This document shows, piece after piece, positions 8,301 through 17,800 of a stretch of 64,000 nt of DNA. Source of the DNA: G963664225 sp964538065 (GTDB lineage Bacteria; Verrucomicrobiota; Verrucomicrobiia; Limisphaerales; UBA1319). The notes under the pieces were generated by a model. It was not told the origin of the DNA, searched no databases, and worked only from the letters and a program-made list of their open reading frames with translations. Where the stretch lies: positions 6,495-70,494 of the forward strand of contig CAZIDG010000012.1 in the NCBI GenBank assembly GCA_964538065.1, read 5' to 3'. A program made the translations under genes and the position numbers. Numbering within the stretch: the stretch's first letter is position 1; each line of letters begins with the position of its first letter.

Positions 8301-11300
8301 GGCCGGAGTTTTTGCTGCGTCTTCGCGGGAACTGGCTGGAAGCGACCTGCAGGCTCAATGTGCCTGCCAACCTGGGGACGCCCGGCATGCGCAACAGCCG
8401 CGCCCGGTCCAATGCAGGCCCGGCCATATATGATGTGGCCCATCAACCGGTGTTGCCAGCGGGCAATCAAGTGGTCACGGTCCGGGCTCGTGTGGATGAT
8501 CCCAACGGGCTGGCCAGCCTGGTGCTGAATTACCGGGTGGATCCGGATACCAACATCATCTCCACCGGCATGACCTATAATGGAGCCGGTTATTACAGCG
8601 CCAAGATTCCGGCGCAGAAAAACGGGACACTGGTGGCGTTTCACATACAGGCGACCGATGGCTCGGCCAATGCGACGAGGACACTTTTCCCAAACAATGC
8701 GCCGGAACGCGAGTGTCTGATTCGGTATGGCGAGCCCTCCCAGGGAGGCACGTTTGGCACCTACCGGCTGTGGCTTTCCAAAAAGAACCTGGATGCCTGG
8801 AGCCAGCGGGAGAAGCTGAGCAATGCAGCGATTGATTCGACGTTTGTCTATGGAAGCCAGCGGGCGATTTACAACGTGGGCGCCCTCTACGCGGGAAGCC
8901 CCTTCCTGTCGCCCGGCTATGATACCCCGGTGGGGAGTCTGTGCGGCTACGTTTTTGAATTTCCGGAGGATGACCTGTGTCTGAATGCGACGGACTTCAC
9001 GCTGGATTGGCCCATACGTGACGGCACGGCGCAGCTGGAACACATCGCCTATTGGATGGCCGAGAAACTGGGGTTGCCCAACTCCTATCGGCGTTTTGTG
9101 CATTTATACGTCAACGGGAACCATCGGGGCACCATTTACGAGGATTGCCTGCAGCCCAACTCCGATACCGTGGACCAATGGTTTCCTGACGATGCCGAAG
9201 GCAATCTCTACAAGATCGACGATTGGTTCGAGTTCGATGATGCGGCCAGCGGCTTCAGCAACATCGACGCCACACTTCAGAACTTCACCACGACAGGGGG
9301 ACAGAAGAAGACGGCACGGTACCGTTGGAACTGGCGCAAGCGCGCAGTCAAGGAATCTGCCAACGATTACTCGACCCTGTTTGCGCTGGTCGATGCCCTG
9401 AACAATTCGAATGCAAACACGTACACGGCCGGAGTCCAGGCATTGGTGGACGTGCCGCAATGGATGAGGACTTTCGCCCTGGAGCATATAGTGATCAACT
9501 GGGACAGCTTCGGGTTCAATCGAGGCAAGAACATGAGCACCTACAAACCCAACATGGGCAAATGGACCATGTTCATGTGGGATGTCGATTTCCTGTTCAT
9601 GATGGGGGGCAGCACGGATACGGACCTTTTTACTGCAGGCGATCCAACAATCGCCACCATGCTGAACCATCCCCCCTTCCGGCGGATGTATTACCAGGCG
9701 CTGCAGGACTACGCGCTGGGCCCCATGACCAGCACGGATATTCGGCCGCAAATGGATGCGCGGTATGCGGCTTTGCTGGCCAACGGAATATCGGTGTCCT
9801 CGCCCGACGAAGCCAAAACATGGATTGAACAGCGGCGGACGTATGTGCTGCAGCAGGTCAATCTGGTGAATGCGGCCTTTGCGATCACCAGCGGCAGCGG
9901 GCAGAATTTCAGCACCAATCGGAGCACCATCACCCTCACAGGAACGGCTCCTGTGGCGGTGCGGCGTCTCACGATCAATGGCATGGAATATCCGCTGACA
10001 TGGAAGACCATGACCAGTTGGTCGGCGACGATCGCCCTGCAACCCGGACAAAACCTTATCGTGGTGCAGGGATATGACCGCAACGGTTTGCCGGTGGCCA
10101 GCACGCCATTGAGCATCACGATCAATTACACGGGGACAGCGGACCAGCCGGAAGACAAGCTGGTCATCAACGAAATCATGTATCATCCGGCGGTGAGCGG
10201 CGCATCGTTCGTGGAATTGTTCAACAATTCGACGACCACCTCGTTCGATCTGTCGCAATGGCGTTTGAATGGCGTGGATTTCATCTTCCCCGACGGGACG
10301 CTGATTACACCACAAGCCTACCTGGTTGTGGCGGAAGACCGCCTCGTGTTTGCCACCAACTATGGGGCCTCGATCCCGCTCGTGGGCCAGTACAATGGCC
10401 AGTTGGACCATGGCGGCGAGACCATAAGTCTGATCAAGCCGGGCGGCACGAACAGCGATGATGTCGTGATCAGCACGGTGACGTATAATGACAAGGCGCC
10501 CTGGCCTGTGGAGGCGGATGGCTTTGGACCTTCCCTGCAATTAATCGATCCCAATCAGGACATACGCCGCGTGGGCAACTGGGCTGCGAGCGCGACCAAC
10601 GCCACGGTAAAGGCCACCCCAGGGACGGCCAATTCCGTCAAGACCTCCCTGCCGTCCTTCCCCAGTCTCTGGGTGAATGAGGTGCAGCCGGAGAACCTGT
10701 CGGGCCCTGGAGACGGGAAGGGCCAGCGCGAGCCCTGGCTTGAACTTTATAATGCCGACACCAATAGCGTCAGCCTGTCGGGCTTTTATCTGACCGATAC
10801 CTACACCAATCTGACCAAGTGGGCTTTTCCCTCGGGCGCAACCGTGGCAGCACAGAGTTTTAAATTGGTGTGGCTGGATGGGGAGACGGCGGACACCACG
10901 GATTCCGAGTGGCATGCAGGATTCCGGATCGCGCCCACCAATGGCAGCATTGCGCTGGTGCGCCTGGTGGGCAGCAGGCCGGTGGTCTGCGATTACCTCA
11001 ATTACTCCTGGGTGAGTGCGGGGCGTTCCTACGGGGCGTACCCTGATGGGCAGCCGCGGGGACGGCAGGTGTTTCATTTCCCCACACCGCTGGCGACCAA
11101 CAATCCGGCCTCACAAACCATCAAAGTGTTCGTCAATGAATGGATGGCCAGCAACAGCAGCATCGCGGATCCTGCGGATGGTCATTATGACGATTGGTTT
11201 GAACTGTATAACGCGGGCAACGAGCCGGTGGATTTGGGGAGGTATACCCTGACTGACACCCTCACCAATACGACCAAGTTTGCGGTGCCAGCAGGAACAG

Positions 11301-13984
11301 TGATTGGAGCGGGAGGCTACCTCCTGGTGTGGGCCGATGAAGATACCGATCAAAATTCCCCCACCAACGCACAAGTACATGCCAATTTCAAACTGAGCCA
11401 GGGAGGCGAGGCGATTGGCCTGTATGCTCCGGATGGTTCGCTGGTCGATGCCGTCACCTTTGGAGCACAGACGAGCGATATAAGCCAGGGACGCTGGCCC
11501 GACGGTGGCAGCGAGCCGTTTTTCTTCATGCCGTATCCGACACCCGGGGAAGCTAACATGGTGTCGTCCACCAATCACCCGCCGGTCCTCACGGTGGCTT
11601 CCAGTTTTAGTGTGAATGAGAATGAAACCCTTACCTTCAAGGCCAGTGCCACGGACGTGGATGCCGATCAGACATTGACCTTTTCGCTGGGAGGGGGAGC
11701 GCCGGCAGGAGCGGTGATCCATCCGACAACGGGTGTCTTTGAGTGGACGCCCACGGAGGCGCAGGGGCCAGGCAGCTACAATGTGACCATCAAGGTTTCG
11801 GACAATGGGGGGCCATCGATGTCGGGCATCGGGCGTGTGACCATTACCGTCCATGAAGTCAACAGCAGGCCTGTGATGACTCCCATGGCGAACCAGACAG
11901 TGGATGAAGGCCAGCGGCTGAACCTGGTATTTCAGGCTGTCGATGCCGATCTGCCGGCTCAAAAGCTTTCATTCATCATGGATGCAGGAGCTCCCGCCGG
12001 GGCAACATTGGATGCCAATACGGGCGTTTTCTCCTTCACGCCATCAGAGACCCAAGGGGGGGCGACGTATCAAGTCACCGTGCGTGTGGCCGATGATGGG
12101 ACACCCTCACTGGAGGATTCAACATCGTTCTCCATCACCGTCAAGGAGACGAATACCCGTCCGGATATTGTTCCGCTCGGGGATCAGTCGGTTTTTGAGA
12201 ACGAATCGCTAAGCTTTTCTGTAAGTGCCCTCGATTCGGATATTCCCGCGCAGACTCTGACCTATGGCATTGAAAGTGGCGCGCCGTCCGGCATGGTGAT
12301 CAACCCCGCCACTGGCGTGGTTACCTGGACGCCGACGGCAAACCAGATTCCGAGCACCAACGATGTCGTCATTCGTGTTGCGGACAACGGCACGCCTGCC
12401 ATGGAGAACACGCGCACCGTGAGGGTGGTGGCCTATCGGGCCAACCGGACTCCAGTGCTGGCAGCCATTGCCGATCAGGTCATTGATGAGGGCAAAATCT
12501 TCAGCCTGCAGATTGTGGGCACTGATCCGGATACGGACCAGACCTTGACGTATTCAATCGAATCAGGCGCGCCAGACGGCATGTCCATACAGCCGATCAC
12601 CGGAGTCTTGAGTTGGTTCCCTACGGAGGAGCAGGGACCCTCAACCAACAGGATCACGGTCAAGCTGAAGGACAATGGAATGCCTGAGCGCTCCGATGTG
12701 AAGACATTCACGGTCACCGTGCGTGAAGTCAACACGGCGCCTGTCATGGCCCCCGTGGCAGACCAGAGTTTGATTCCCGGTGAGACATTGAACCTGAAAT
12801 TAAGCGCCACGGATGCCGATCTTCCAGCCAATACGCTGACGTGGTCACTGGGGGAGGGGGCGCCTGAGGGAATGGCCATCGATGGCCAGTCGGGTGTTCT
12901 CACCTGGACACCAAGCCGTCAACAAACTCCCAGCACGAACACCGTACAAGTGCGAGTGACCGATAATGGAACCCCTGCCTTGAGTGCGGTTCAAGGGATG
13001 ACGGTGATCGTCAATACAGAGGCACCCTGGCAGTTTTATTCAGTGACGGGCACGGCCAGCAGTTCCTTGTTGTATATGTATTTGACGGCGCCGGGTGATG
13101 TCTATGTGGATGACTTGCAGATCGTCCCGGGCAGCGTGCCGGCCACAGGGGACAACACCGTGTTGAACGGCGGCTTTGAAAGTGCCCTGACCGGCCCATG
13201 GACCGTGTCGGCGAACCATTCGGGATCGGCCATCGTGACCAACTCTGCCAAGGAAGGGCTGAGCAGCCTGCATCTGGTGGCCAGCACGGGTGGAACCACA
13301 CGGGATTCCTCGGTTTATCAGACCATCACGCCCGCCTTGGAAGCCAACGCGACCTATACGCTGAGCTATTGGTATCGCGCGGGCGCCAATCCCGCCCCGC
13401 TGGTGTTGCGGCTATCCGGCTTTGGCATATCGAGCACCAATGTGATCACAGCTGTGGCGAACAACCAGGCTCCGGTGCTATCGATGGTCAATGATCAGGA
13501 GGTCAAGTGGGGGACCTGGCTCGTCTTCAGCGTGTCAGCAAGCAATGCGGAAGCGGATCAGCACATGGCCTACAGCTTGAGTGCCGATGCGCCTGCGGAT
13601 GCCTGGATTGATCCTGACACCGGTTCGTTTGAATGGGCGCCAACCTATGGGGATGTTGGAACACATTGGATCTCGATCCGTGTCACGGATGATGGCTACC
13701 CCATACGCAGCGACACGGTGACGTTCAAGGTGGTGGTGACCGGGCAGGTGGCGTCGCCACACATCCGGCAAATCACCCATGCGCCTTCCAAGGGCATAAC
13801 GCTCGAGTGGGATGCAGATGCGGGCGCGACCTATCAGGTGCAGGGGTGCAACAACTTGAAAGACGGCACATGGGTCAGTGTCGGCCAGGCCATTAAGGCA
13901 GCCGGGACCACGGCTTCAGCGGTGGATTATCCATTGACGAACTCGATGCGGTTCTACCGCGTGGTGCGCCTCATCAATCCATAG
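5342..13984 (+). CDS. Giant secreted modular protein: PA14, Ig, lamin-tail domains, CotH kinase-like, Ig-like repeats
   Basis: 2880 residues with a signal peptide (about 1-33). Approximate order: PA14-like 38-195; immunoglobulin-like 200-285 (YQWQRNG...FRCVASNSYG); SbsA-type Ig-like 290-385; lamin-tail domains starting near 408, 567 and 700; a beta-sandwich module near 890-1020; a CotH-like region 1130-1440 (RRFVHLYVNGNHRGTIYEDC and MWDVDFLFMMGG, resembling the spore-coat kinase fold); lamin-tail domains near 1607, 1776 and 1929; five putative-Ig/cadherin-like repeats of about 96 residues from 2079 to 2557; a second copy of the 890-1020 module near 2583-2700; a sixth repeat near 2709; and a C-terminal FYRVV tail common in Verrucomicrobia. 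It is expected at the cell surface. The partner and the substrate, if the CotH part is active, are unknown. The 3' end overlaps the convergent PPTase gene by 11 bases. Confidence 0.9.
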   Translation: MMKDMIGNCRHMVWNGLLGIVLSVLVSAATVQGANGILREVYENIEGSTLQDLTNNAAFPSNPTSENIITDYFEAPTDVLENYGQRLTAQIIAPTTGNYIFWIASDDASGLWLSTDETPANKRWIAGVSGWTPSRSWYVESGQQSQSITLRAGQKYYIEALMKEGTGGDNLAVRWQLPDGTMEEPIPVSRLLVYGLGAPEFSQQPADVTVAEGGIAQFSAALVRATGATYQWQRNGTNLPDATGSSLSFGPVTLGDNGSLFRCVASNSYGSTNSTQATLTVRPDTTAPALASVYNLGGAEGVTVLFSEPVESATATDPNNYTLDNQAVVKAARFAGDAQTVYLTTTVLQYGTTYTLTVNNVKDCATTPNTIAANSSRTFRLTLTPLDTSVLRGTSEPLGPSNRRGGLVISEIMYHPAERTDGKRLEYVEIFNTHDWPEDISQWRLDGAVEYRFPTGTILPKRSFLVVAASPEDLKAVYGVTNVVGGFTNNMANDHGTVRLCSAFGAIMVEAEYDSVPPYSVAADGGGHSLVLARPSYGEGQPEAWAASEMIGGSPGTSEPSPTHPYKSIFINELVTHTDEPQVDYVELYNYSSQAVDLSGCVLTDDPATNKYVLPEGTVIPPLGFVVMDQNTLGFALNSGGEKVFLFNPAHTEVVDAVNVGPMENGVSYGRYPDGAKDFSELTTQTPGGNNSVPLVRNVVINEIMYKPISGDDNDEYVELYNKGGAAVDLSRWRFTSGIDYQFPANTVLPAGGYLVVAKNTARMMSNYPNLHEGNLVGNFKGSLANSGERLALAMPHMDIITNANQTLSTNVMYIVADEVTYKKGGRWPRWADGGGSSLELVDPNSDNRRADNWADSDESAKSQWTTVEWTGMLDNGNSGYSPNQLQMFLLGAGECLVDDVETFKTGGKNLVSNPTFDSLTGWTLQGNHSQSYVQSSGGVSDGSCLHVTAQGRGDTGANRIRTALGQGLSSGVTGTLRAKVRWLKGWPEFLLRLRGNWLEATCRLNVPANLGTPGMRNSRARSNAGPAIYDVAHQPVLPAGNQVVTVRARVDDPNGLASLVLNYRVDPDTNIISTGMTYNGAGYYSAKIPAQKNGTLVAFHIQATDGSANATRTLFPNNAPERECLIRYGEPSQGGTFGTYRLWLSKKNLDAWSQREKLSNAAIDSTFVYGSQRAIYNVGALYAGSPFLSPGYDTPVGSLCGYVFEFPEDDLCLNATDFTLDWPIRDGTAQLEHIAYWMAEKLGLPNSYRRFVHLYVNGNHRGTIYEDCLQPNSDTVDQWFPDDAEGNLYKIDDWFEFDDAASGFSNIDATLQNFTTTGGQKKTARYRWNWRKRAVKESANDYSTLFALVDALNNSNANTYTAGVQALVDVPQWMRTFALEHIVINWDSFGFNRGKNMSTYKPNMGKWTMFMWDVDFLFMMGGSTDTDLFTAGDPTIATMLNHPPFRRMYYQALQDYALGPMTSTDIRPQMDARYAALLANGISVSSPDEAKTWIEQRRTYVLQQVNLVNAAFAITSGSGQNFSTNRSTITLTGTAPVAVRRLTINGMEYPLTWKTMTSWSATIALQPGQNLIVVQGYDRNGLPVASTPLSITINYTGTADQPEDKLVINEIMYHPAVSGASFVELFNNSTTTSFDLSQWRLNGVDFIFPDGTLITPQAYLVVAEDRLVFATNYGASIPLVGQYNGQLDHGGETISLIKPGGTNSDDVVISTVTYNDKAPWPVEADGFGPSLQLIDPNQDIRRVGNWAASATNATVKATPGTANSVKTSLPSFPSLWVNEVQPENLSGPGDGKGQREPWLELYNADTNSVSLSGFYLTDTYTNLTKWAFPSGATVAAQSFKLVWLDGETADTTDSEWHAGFRIAPTNGSIALVRLVGSRPVVCDYLNYSWVSAGRSYGAYPDGQPRGRQVFHFPTPLATNNPASQTIKVFVNEWMASNSSIADPADGHYDDWFELYNAGNEPVDLGRYTLTDTLTNTTKFAVPAGTVIGAGGYLLVWADEDTDQNSPTNAQVHANFKLSQGGEAIGLYAPDGSLVDAVTFGAQTSDISQGRWPDGGSEPFFFMPYPTPGEANMVSSTNHPPVLTVASSFSVNENETLTFKASATDVDADQTLTFSLGGGAPAGAVIHPTTGVFEWTPTEAQGPGSYNVTIKVSDNGGPSMSGIGRVTITVHEVNSRPVMTPMANQTVDEGQRLNLVFQAVDADLPAQKLSFIMDAGAPAGATLDANTGVFSFTPSETQGGATYQVTVRVADDGTPSLEDSTSFSITVKETNTRPDIVPLGDQSVFENESLSFSVSALDSDIPAQTLTYGIESGAPSGMVINPATGVVTWTPTANQIPSTNDVVIRVADNGTPAMENTRTVRVVAYRANRTPVLAAIADQVIDEGKIFSLQIVGTDPDTDQTLTYSIESGAPDGMSIQPITGVLSWFPTEEQGPSTNRITVKLKDNGMPERSDVKTFTVTVREVNTAPVMAPVADQSLIPGETLNLKLSATDADLPANTLTWSLGEGAPEGMAIDGQSGVLTWTPSRQQTPSTNTVQVRVTDNGTPALSAVQGMTVIVNTEAPWQFYSVTGTASSSLLYMYLTAPGDVYVDDLQIVPGSVPATGDNTVLNGGFESALTGPWTVSANHSGSAIVTNSAKEGLSSLHLVASTGGTTRDSSVYQTITPALEANATYTLSYWYRAGANPAPLVLRLSGFGISSTNVITAVANNQAPVLSMVNDQEVKWGTWLVFSVSASNAEADQHMAYSLSADAPADAWIDPDTGSFEWAPTYGDVGTHWISIRVTDDGYPIRSDTVTFKVVVTGQVASPHIRQITHAPSKGITLEWDADAGATYQVQGCNNLKDGTWVSVGQAIKAAGTTASAVDYPLTNSMRFYRVVRLINP

Positions 13985-14816
13985 TCCGCTTTGAAGCAGA
14001 GGGATTTTGGGAAGAACATGCATCGCTGGTGTTGCCTCTGGAAAGCCCAGGGGCAACCTGGCAGACCTCCCAATCCCAAAGCCAGCATTGAATGGATGGT
14101 TTGGAGCCCTGGAAGGCAAGGGCGGCGGAGTAGTCCTGGCCGGCAGCCAGGTCCGTGATGTGCCAGTGAACGGAGGTGTTGCTGGTGTCATGGTCCTGCA
14201 CCCAATGGGCAGGCAGTTCCGGACAGGGCGACACGTCCAACTGCTCCACATGGTCATCGATGCCGTACCCCATGGCTTTCAGGCAGGCTTCCTTGCGCGT
14301 CCAGATCCTGAAAAATAACCCGGGTTGGTCCGAGGCGGGTGTTTTTTGGAACCATGCTCGCTCAGCCGGTGAAAAAAAACGTTCAACAATGCGCGCCATC
14401 TCAACCACGGTGCGATGGTGCTCCAGATCCACACCAACGGGGCGGTTGTGCATGAGCGCGCACAAGGCCAGTTCATGGGAATGAGACACATTGAAGCAGA
14501 GGCGCTGAGTATGGGTCGCTGGATCAAGAAAGGGCTTCCCACGGGGGGTGGTCGCAAAGTGAATGGAGGGCGCGGGACATCCCAGGTAGTGACCGAGAAT
14601 CAACCTCAGCGCAGTCCGGCATGCAGCAAAGCGGCGGCGGTCCTTTTCAAAGCGGAAACGATTGGCTCGCTCCATTTCGCCCGGTGCAAGGATGTCGGGG
14701 ATGGGGGGCAACTGGGTGGAGGCTGCATCCAGGGGAATGCGCCATACGTGAGCCTCACCCGGTTGCAATTGCCAGTCCCGGCAGGGACTCGGACGGAATT
14801 GACCATGACATGTCAT
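13974..14816 (-). CDS. 4'-phosphopantetheinyl transferase, Sfp type
   Basis: 280-residue cytoplasmic enzyme that moves the phosphopantetheine arm of CoA onto the serine of carrier proteins. The signature GVDLE at 128-132 (Mg-binding Asp130 and Glu132) and WTRKEACLK at 172-180 (Glu176 as third metal ligand, Lys180) are intact, as is FNVSHS at 108-113. The length and two-lobed layout match the Sfp/EntD class rather than the short AcpS class. It is the last gene of the NRPS operon, 35 bases after the NRPS, so it most likely activates the NRPS PCP (Ser1053) and the free ACP at the operon's head. Confidence 0.93.
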   Translation of the reverse strand: MTCHGQFRPSPCRDWQLQPGEAHVWRIPLDAASTQLPPIPDILAPGEMERANRFRFEKDRRRFAACRTALRLILGHYLGCPAPSIHFATTPRGKPFLDPATHTQRLCFNVSHSHELALCALMHNRPVGVDLEHHRTVVEMARIVERFFSPAERAWFQKTPASDQPGLFFRIWTRKEACLKAMGYGIDDHVEQLDVSPCPELPAHWVQDHDTSNTSVHWHITDLAAGQDYSAALAFQGSKPSIQCWLWDWEVCQVAPGLSRGNTSDACSSQNPSASKRTMD

Positions 14817-14851
14817 GTCGGTTTGCTTTGAACAACGGCTTCAAAATGCCG

Positions 14852-17800
14852 TCAACGAGGCAAAGATGCAATCGAAGATGATGGGCGTGTCTGCCGTTGC
14901 TCGCGGTAATCGCGTTCCAGACGTTCGGTGAGTTGTTCTGCCAGATGGCGGGCGCGGGGTTCGCGAACAATCGCGCCGTGATGACCTGGGGTGTCGTAGA
15001 CTTCAAGATGCTTCACAAAAGGGCCCCATCCCAGGGTGCGGTCCTCGTGAATGCCTGAGGGTTGATGGGTGGCGCGGAAGATGACCACCCTTCCATCGTA
15101 GGGCGTGGGACGATATTCCTCTGATGCGCGGTTTCCCGCATGGCGCACCTGGCGGATCTCCCGGGGGTGGAGACGCTCATTCCACCACTTGCGAAATTTC
15201 TTGATGTGACGACGGACGATTTTACGCCCGTTAGAAACGATTTTGCCCAACTTCTCCAGGATGTATTCGCGTCGACCGCGCCCATCGAGCAATCGCAAAT
15301 TTTCCAGATGCATGTGGAAACGGTCATATTGCTCATACCAGAATTCACGCAGACGGGCGGTGCCCGGCAGAAAAGAGGGATAATCCGGTCCGTAGGTGTC
15401 GAAAAAAACCAGCAGGCCCACGGTATCGCCCTGGGCGCGGAACTGCTGGGCCATCTCATACGCGACCGTGCCTCCGAAGGAAGAACCGCCGAAGTAATAG
15501 GGACCGTTGGGTTGGAAGGCCTTGATCTCCTGGATGTAGACACGCGCCATGTCTTCCACCCGGAACAGCCACGGCTTGCGACCATCCAATCCCTGGGCCT
15601 GGATGCCGTAGAAAGGCTGGTCCTTGCCCAGATAACGGGCCAGATGCAGGTATTCAACGATATTACCCCCCACGCCATGGATGCAATAGAAGGGGGGCTT
15701 GGATCCTGCCGGCTGGATTGGCACCAGACAGGACCATGATGGCGCCCAGCCTTCATGGCGCACAAGCGCGGCCATGCGTTCCACGGTGGGGGCTTCGAAC
15801 AGGGTGGCCAGGGGAAACTTGCGTCCAAAGGTCTTTTCAATTCCAGCAAAAAGCCGGATGGCCACCAGGGAATGGCCCCCCAGGTCGAAGAAATTATCAT
15901 CAATGCCGATGGGACTGATGCCGAGGACCTTTTCCCACAACCGCACGAGCTGTTGCTCAAGGGGATCACGTGCGGCGCGTGATGCACTCCGGGTGGAAGG
16001 TGTGGGAACGGGCAGGGCCTTCTGATCCAGCTTGCCATTGGGCGTTTTGGGAAGACGCTCCAGCACGACGATGGTGGCGGGGACCATGTATTCGGGGAGC
16101 CGACTGCGCAGTTCGTCCCGAACACGTTCCCCAATGCTCAAATCGTGGCTTGCCACATAGCCAACCAGCCGTTGCTGCCCCGGCGTGTCCTCACGCATCA
16201 AGGCGACGGCTTCCCGGACTCCGGTGCAGGATCGCAGGGTCGATATGACCTCACCAAGTTCAATGCGGAATCCCCGCAATTTGACCTGATCATCCACCCG
16301 TCCTGCAAACAGCAGATGTCCGTCGGAAGACCATCGCACCAGATCGCCTGTTTTATAGACGCGTCCCTGACCCCATGGATTGGGAATGAATTTGTCAGCG
16401 GTGAGTCCGGGGTGCCCCAGGTAACCGCGGCCAACCTGCGCGCCGCCAATCCACAACTCTCCCGTCATGCCCCTGGGGGCAAGCTCACCCAAACGATCCA
16501 CCACGTAGACTTCGCCGTTGGCAAGTGCTCGCCCAATGGGAAACTGGCGGCATTCATCGGCCGACAGGACATCTCTTTGAACACGGAACAGGGTGGCCGT
16601 GATGGTTGTTTCTGTGGGGCCATATGAATTGAACAAATCCACATTGGGTGGGACACGTTCAAGCCATTCGGCCAGCGCACCCTCCTGGGCCTTCTCCCCG
16701 CCAATGATGACACGGTTGACGCATTTGGGCAGGGGGCGAGTGCGGAGGGCGATGACCAATTCATGCCAGTAGGCGGTGGGAAGATTGAGAACGGTGATGT
16801 CCTGGAGGGCTATCCATTCGAAAAAGGTATCCGGCGACTGCAGGGCGGCCTCCGTGCGGAGCACCAACGTGCCTCCGCTCAGCCATGTGGGAAAGATTTC
16901 CTCGATCGAGAGATCAAAACTGGCGGAAGCGAATTGGAGAACCCTGTCATCCGGCTGGAGGCCATATTCCTCGATGATCGCCAGATTATGGTTGAGTAAC
17001 TGACGATGTTCGATCCCCACCCCCTTCGGCTTGCCCGTGGAACCCGAGGTGTAAATCACATAGGCAAGAGTGTCTGGCGGACAATGCAGCGCTGGATCCT
17101 GATCGGACTCACCGTGCCAGGGCCTGTCCTCGACAAGGAACACGGGAAGTCCCTTGGCGGGAAAGAGTTGTTTGAGTGCAGGCGAGGTGAAGACCACCCG
17201 GGCCTGGCTGTCCGTGAGCATGTAAGTGATTCGGTCAGGCGGATATGCCGGATCGATGGGAATGTATGCCATGCCTGCCTTCCAGCAGCCGAGCATGAGA
17301 GCCATCTGTTCCCAACGACGATGGAGGCAGATGGCGACCCGGGTCTCTGGTTCCAGATTCAGGTGAGCCAGATGGTGCGCGATTCGGTTGCTTTCGGCAT
17401 TCAACTCGCGGTAGGTCAGTTCCCGATCCCCATCCACGAGGGCTATATGGTGGGCCCACTGGGGCCATCGTTCAGCAAATAGGGCCGGATATGACCGGTC
17501 GAGCGGCCATGACCGTTGGGGCCCTTTGCCGAGAGTCAATAAACAGTTGCGCTCCTTATCGGAAAGCATGGACAGGTGGGCGATGGGCGCATCGGGATTG
17601 GCCAGGACCGCCTGAAGCAGGGCTTGGAAATAACCGGCGAATCGCTCGATGGTGGCACGCTCGAACAGGCTGGTACTGTATTCCATGACACCGCGCAAAC
17701 CTTCAGGACCTCCATCCAGTTCCAGCACCAGGTCACAGTCTGCAGTGCCCTTGTCACACACCAACGGCTCCACCTTAAGGCCTTCGAATTGGAGTTCGCG

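Noticed and set aside
9104..10540. Open frame of 478 codons opposite the giant surface gene
   Set aside because: Translation is rich in His, Arg and Gln with no domain, typical of an antisense frame. Others at 7001-8242 and 11111-11962 were dismissed for the same reason.
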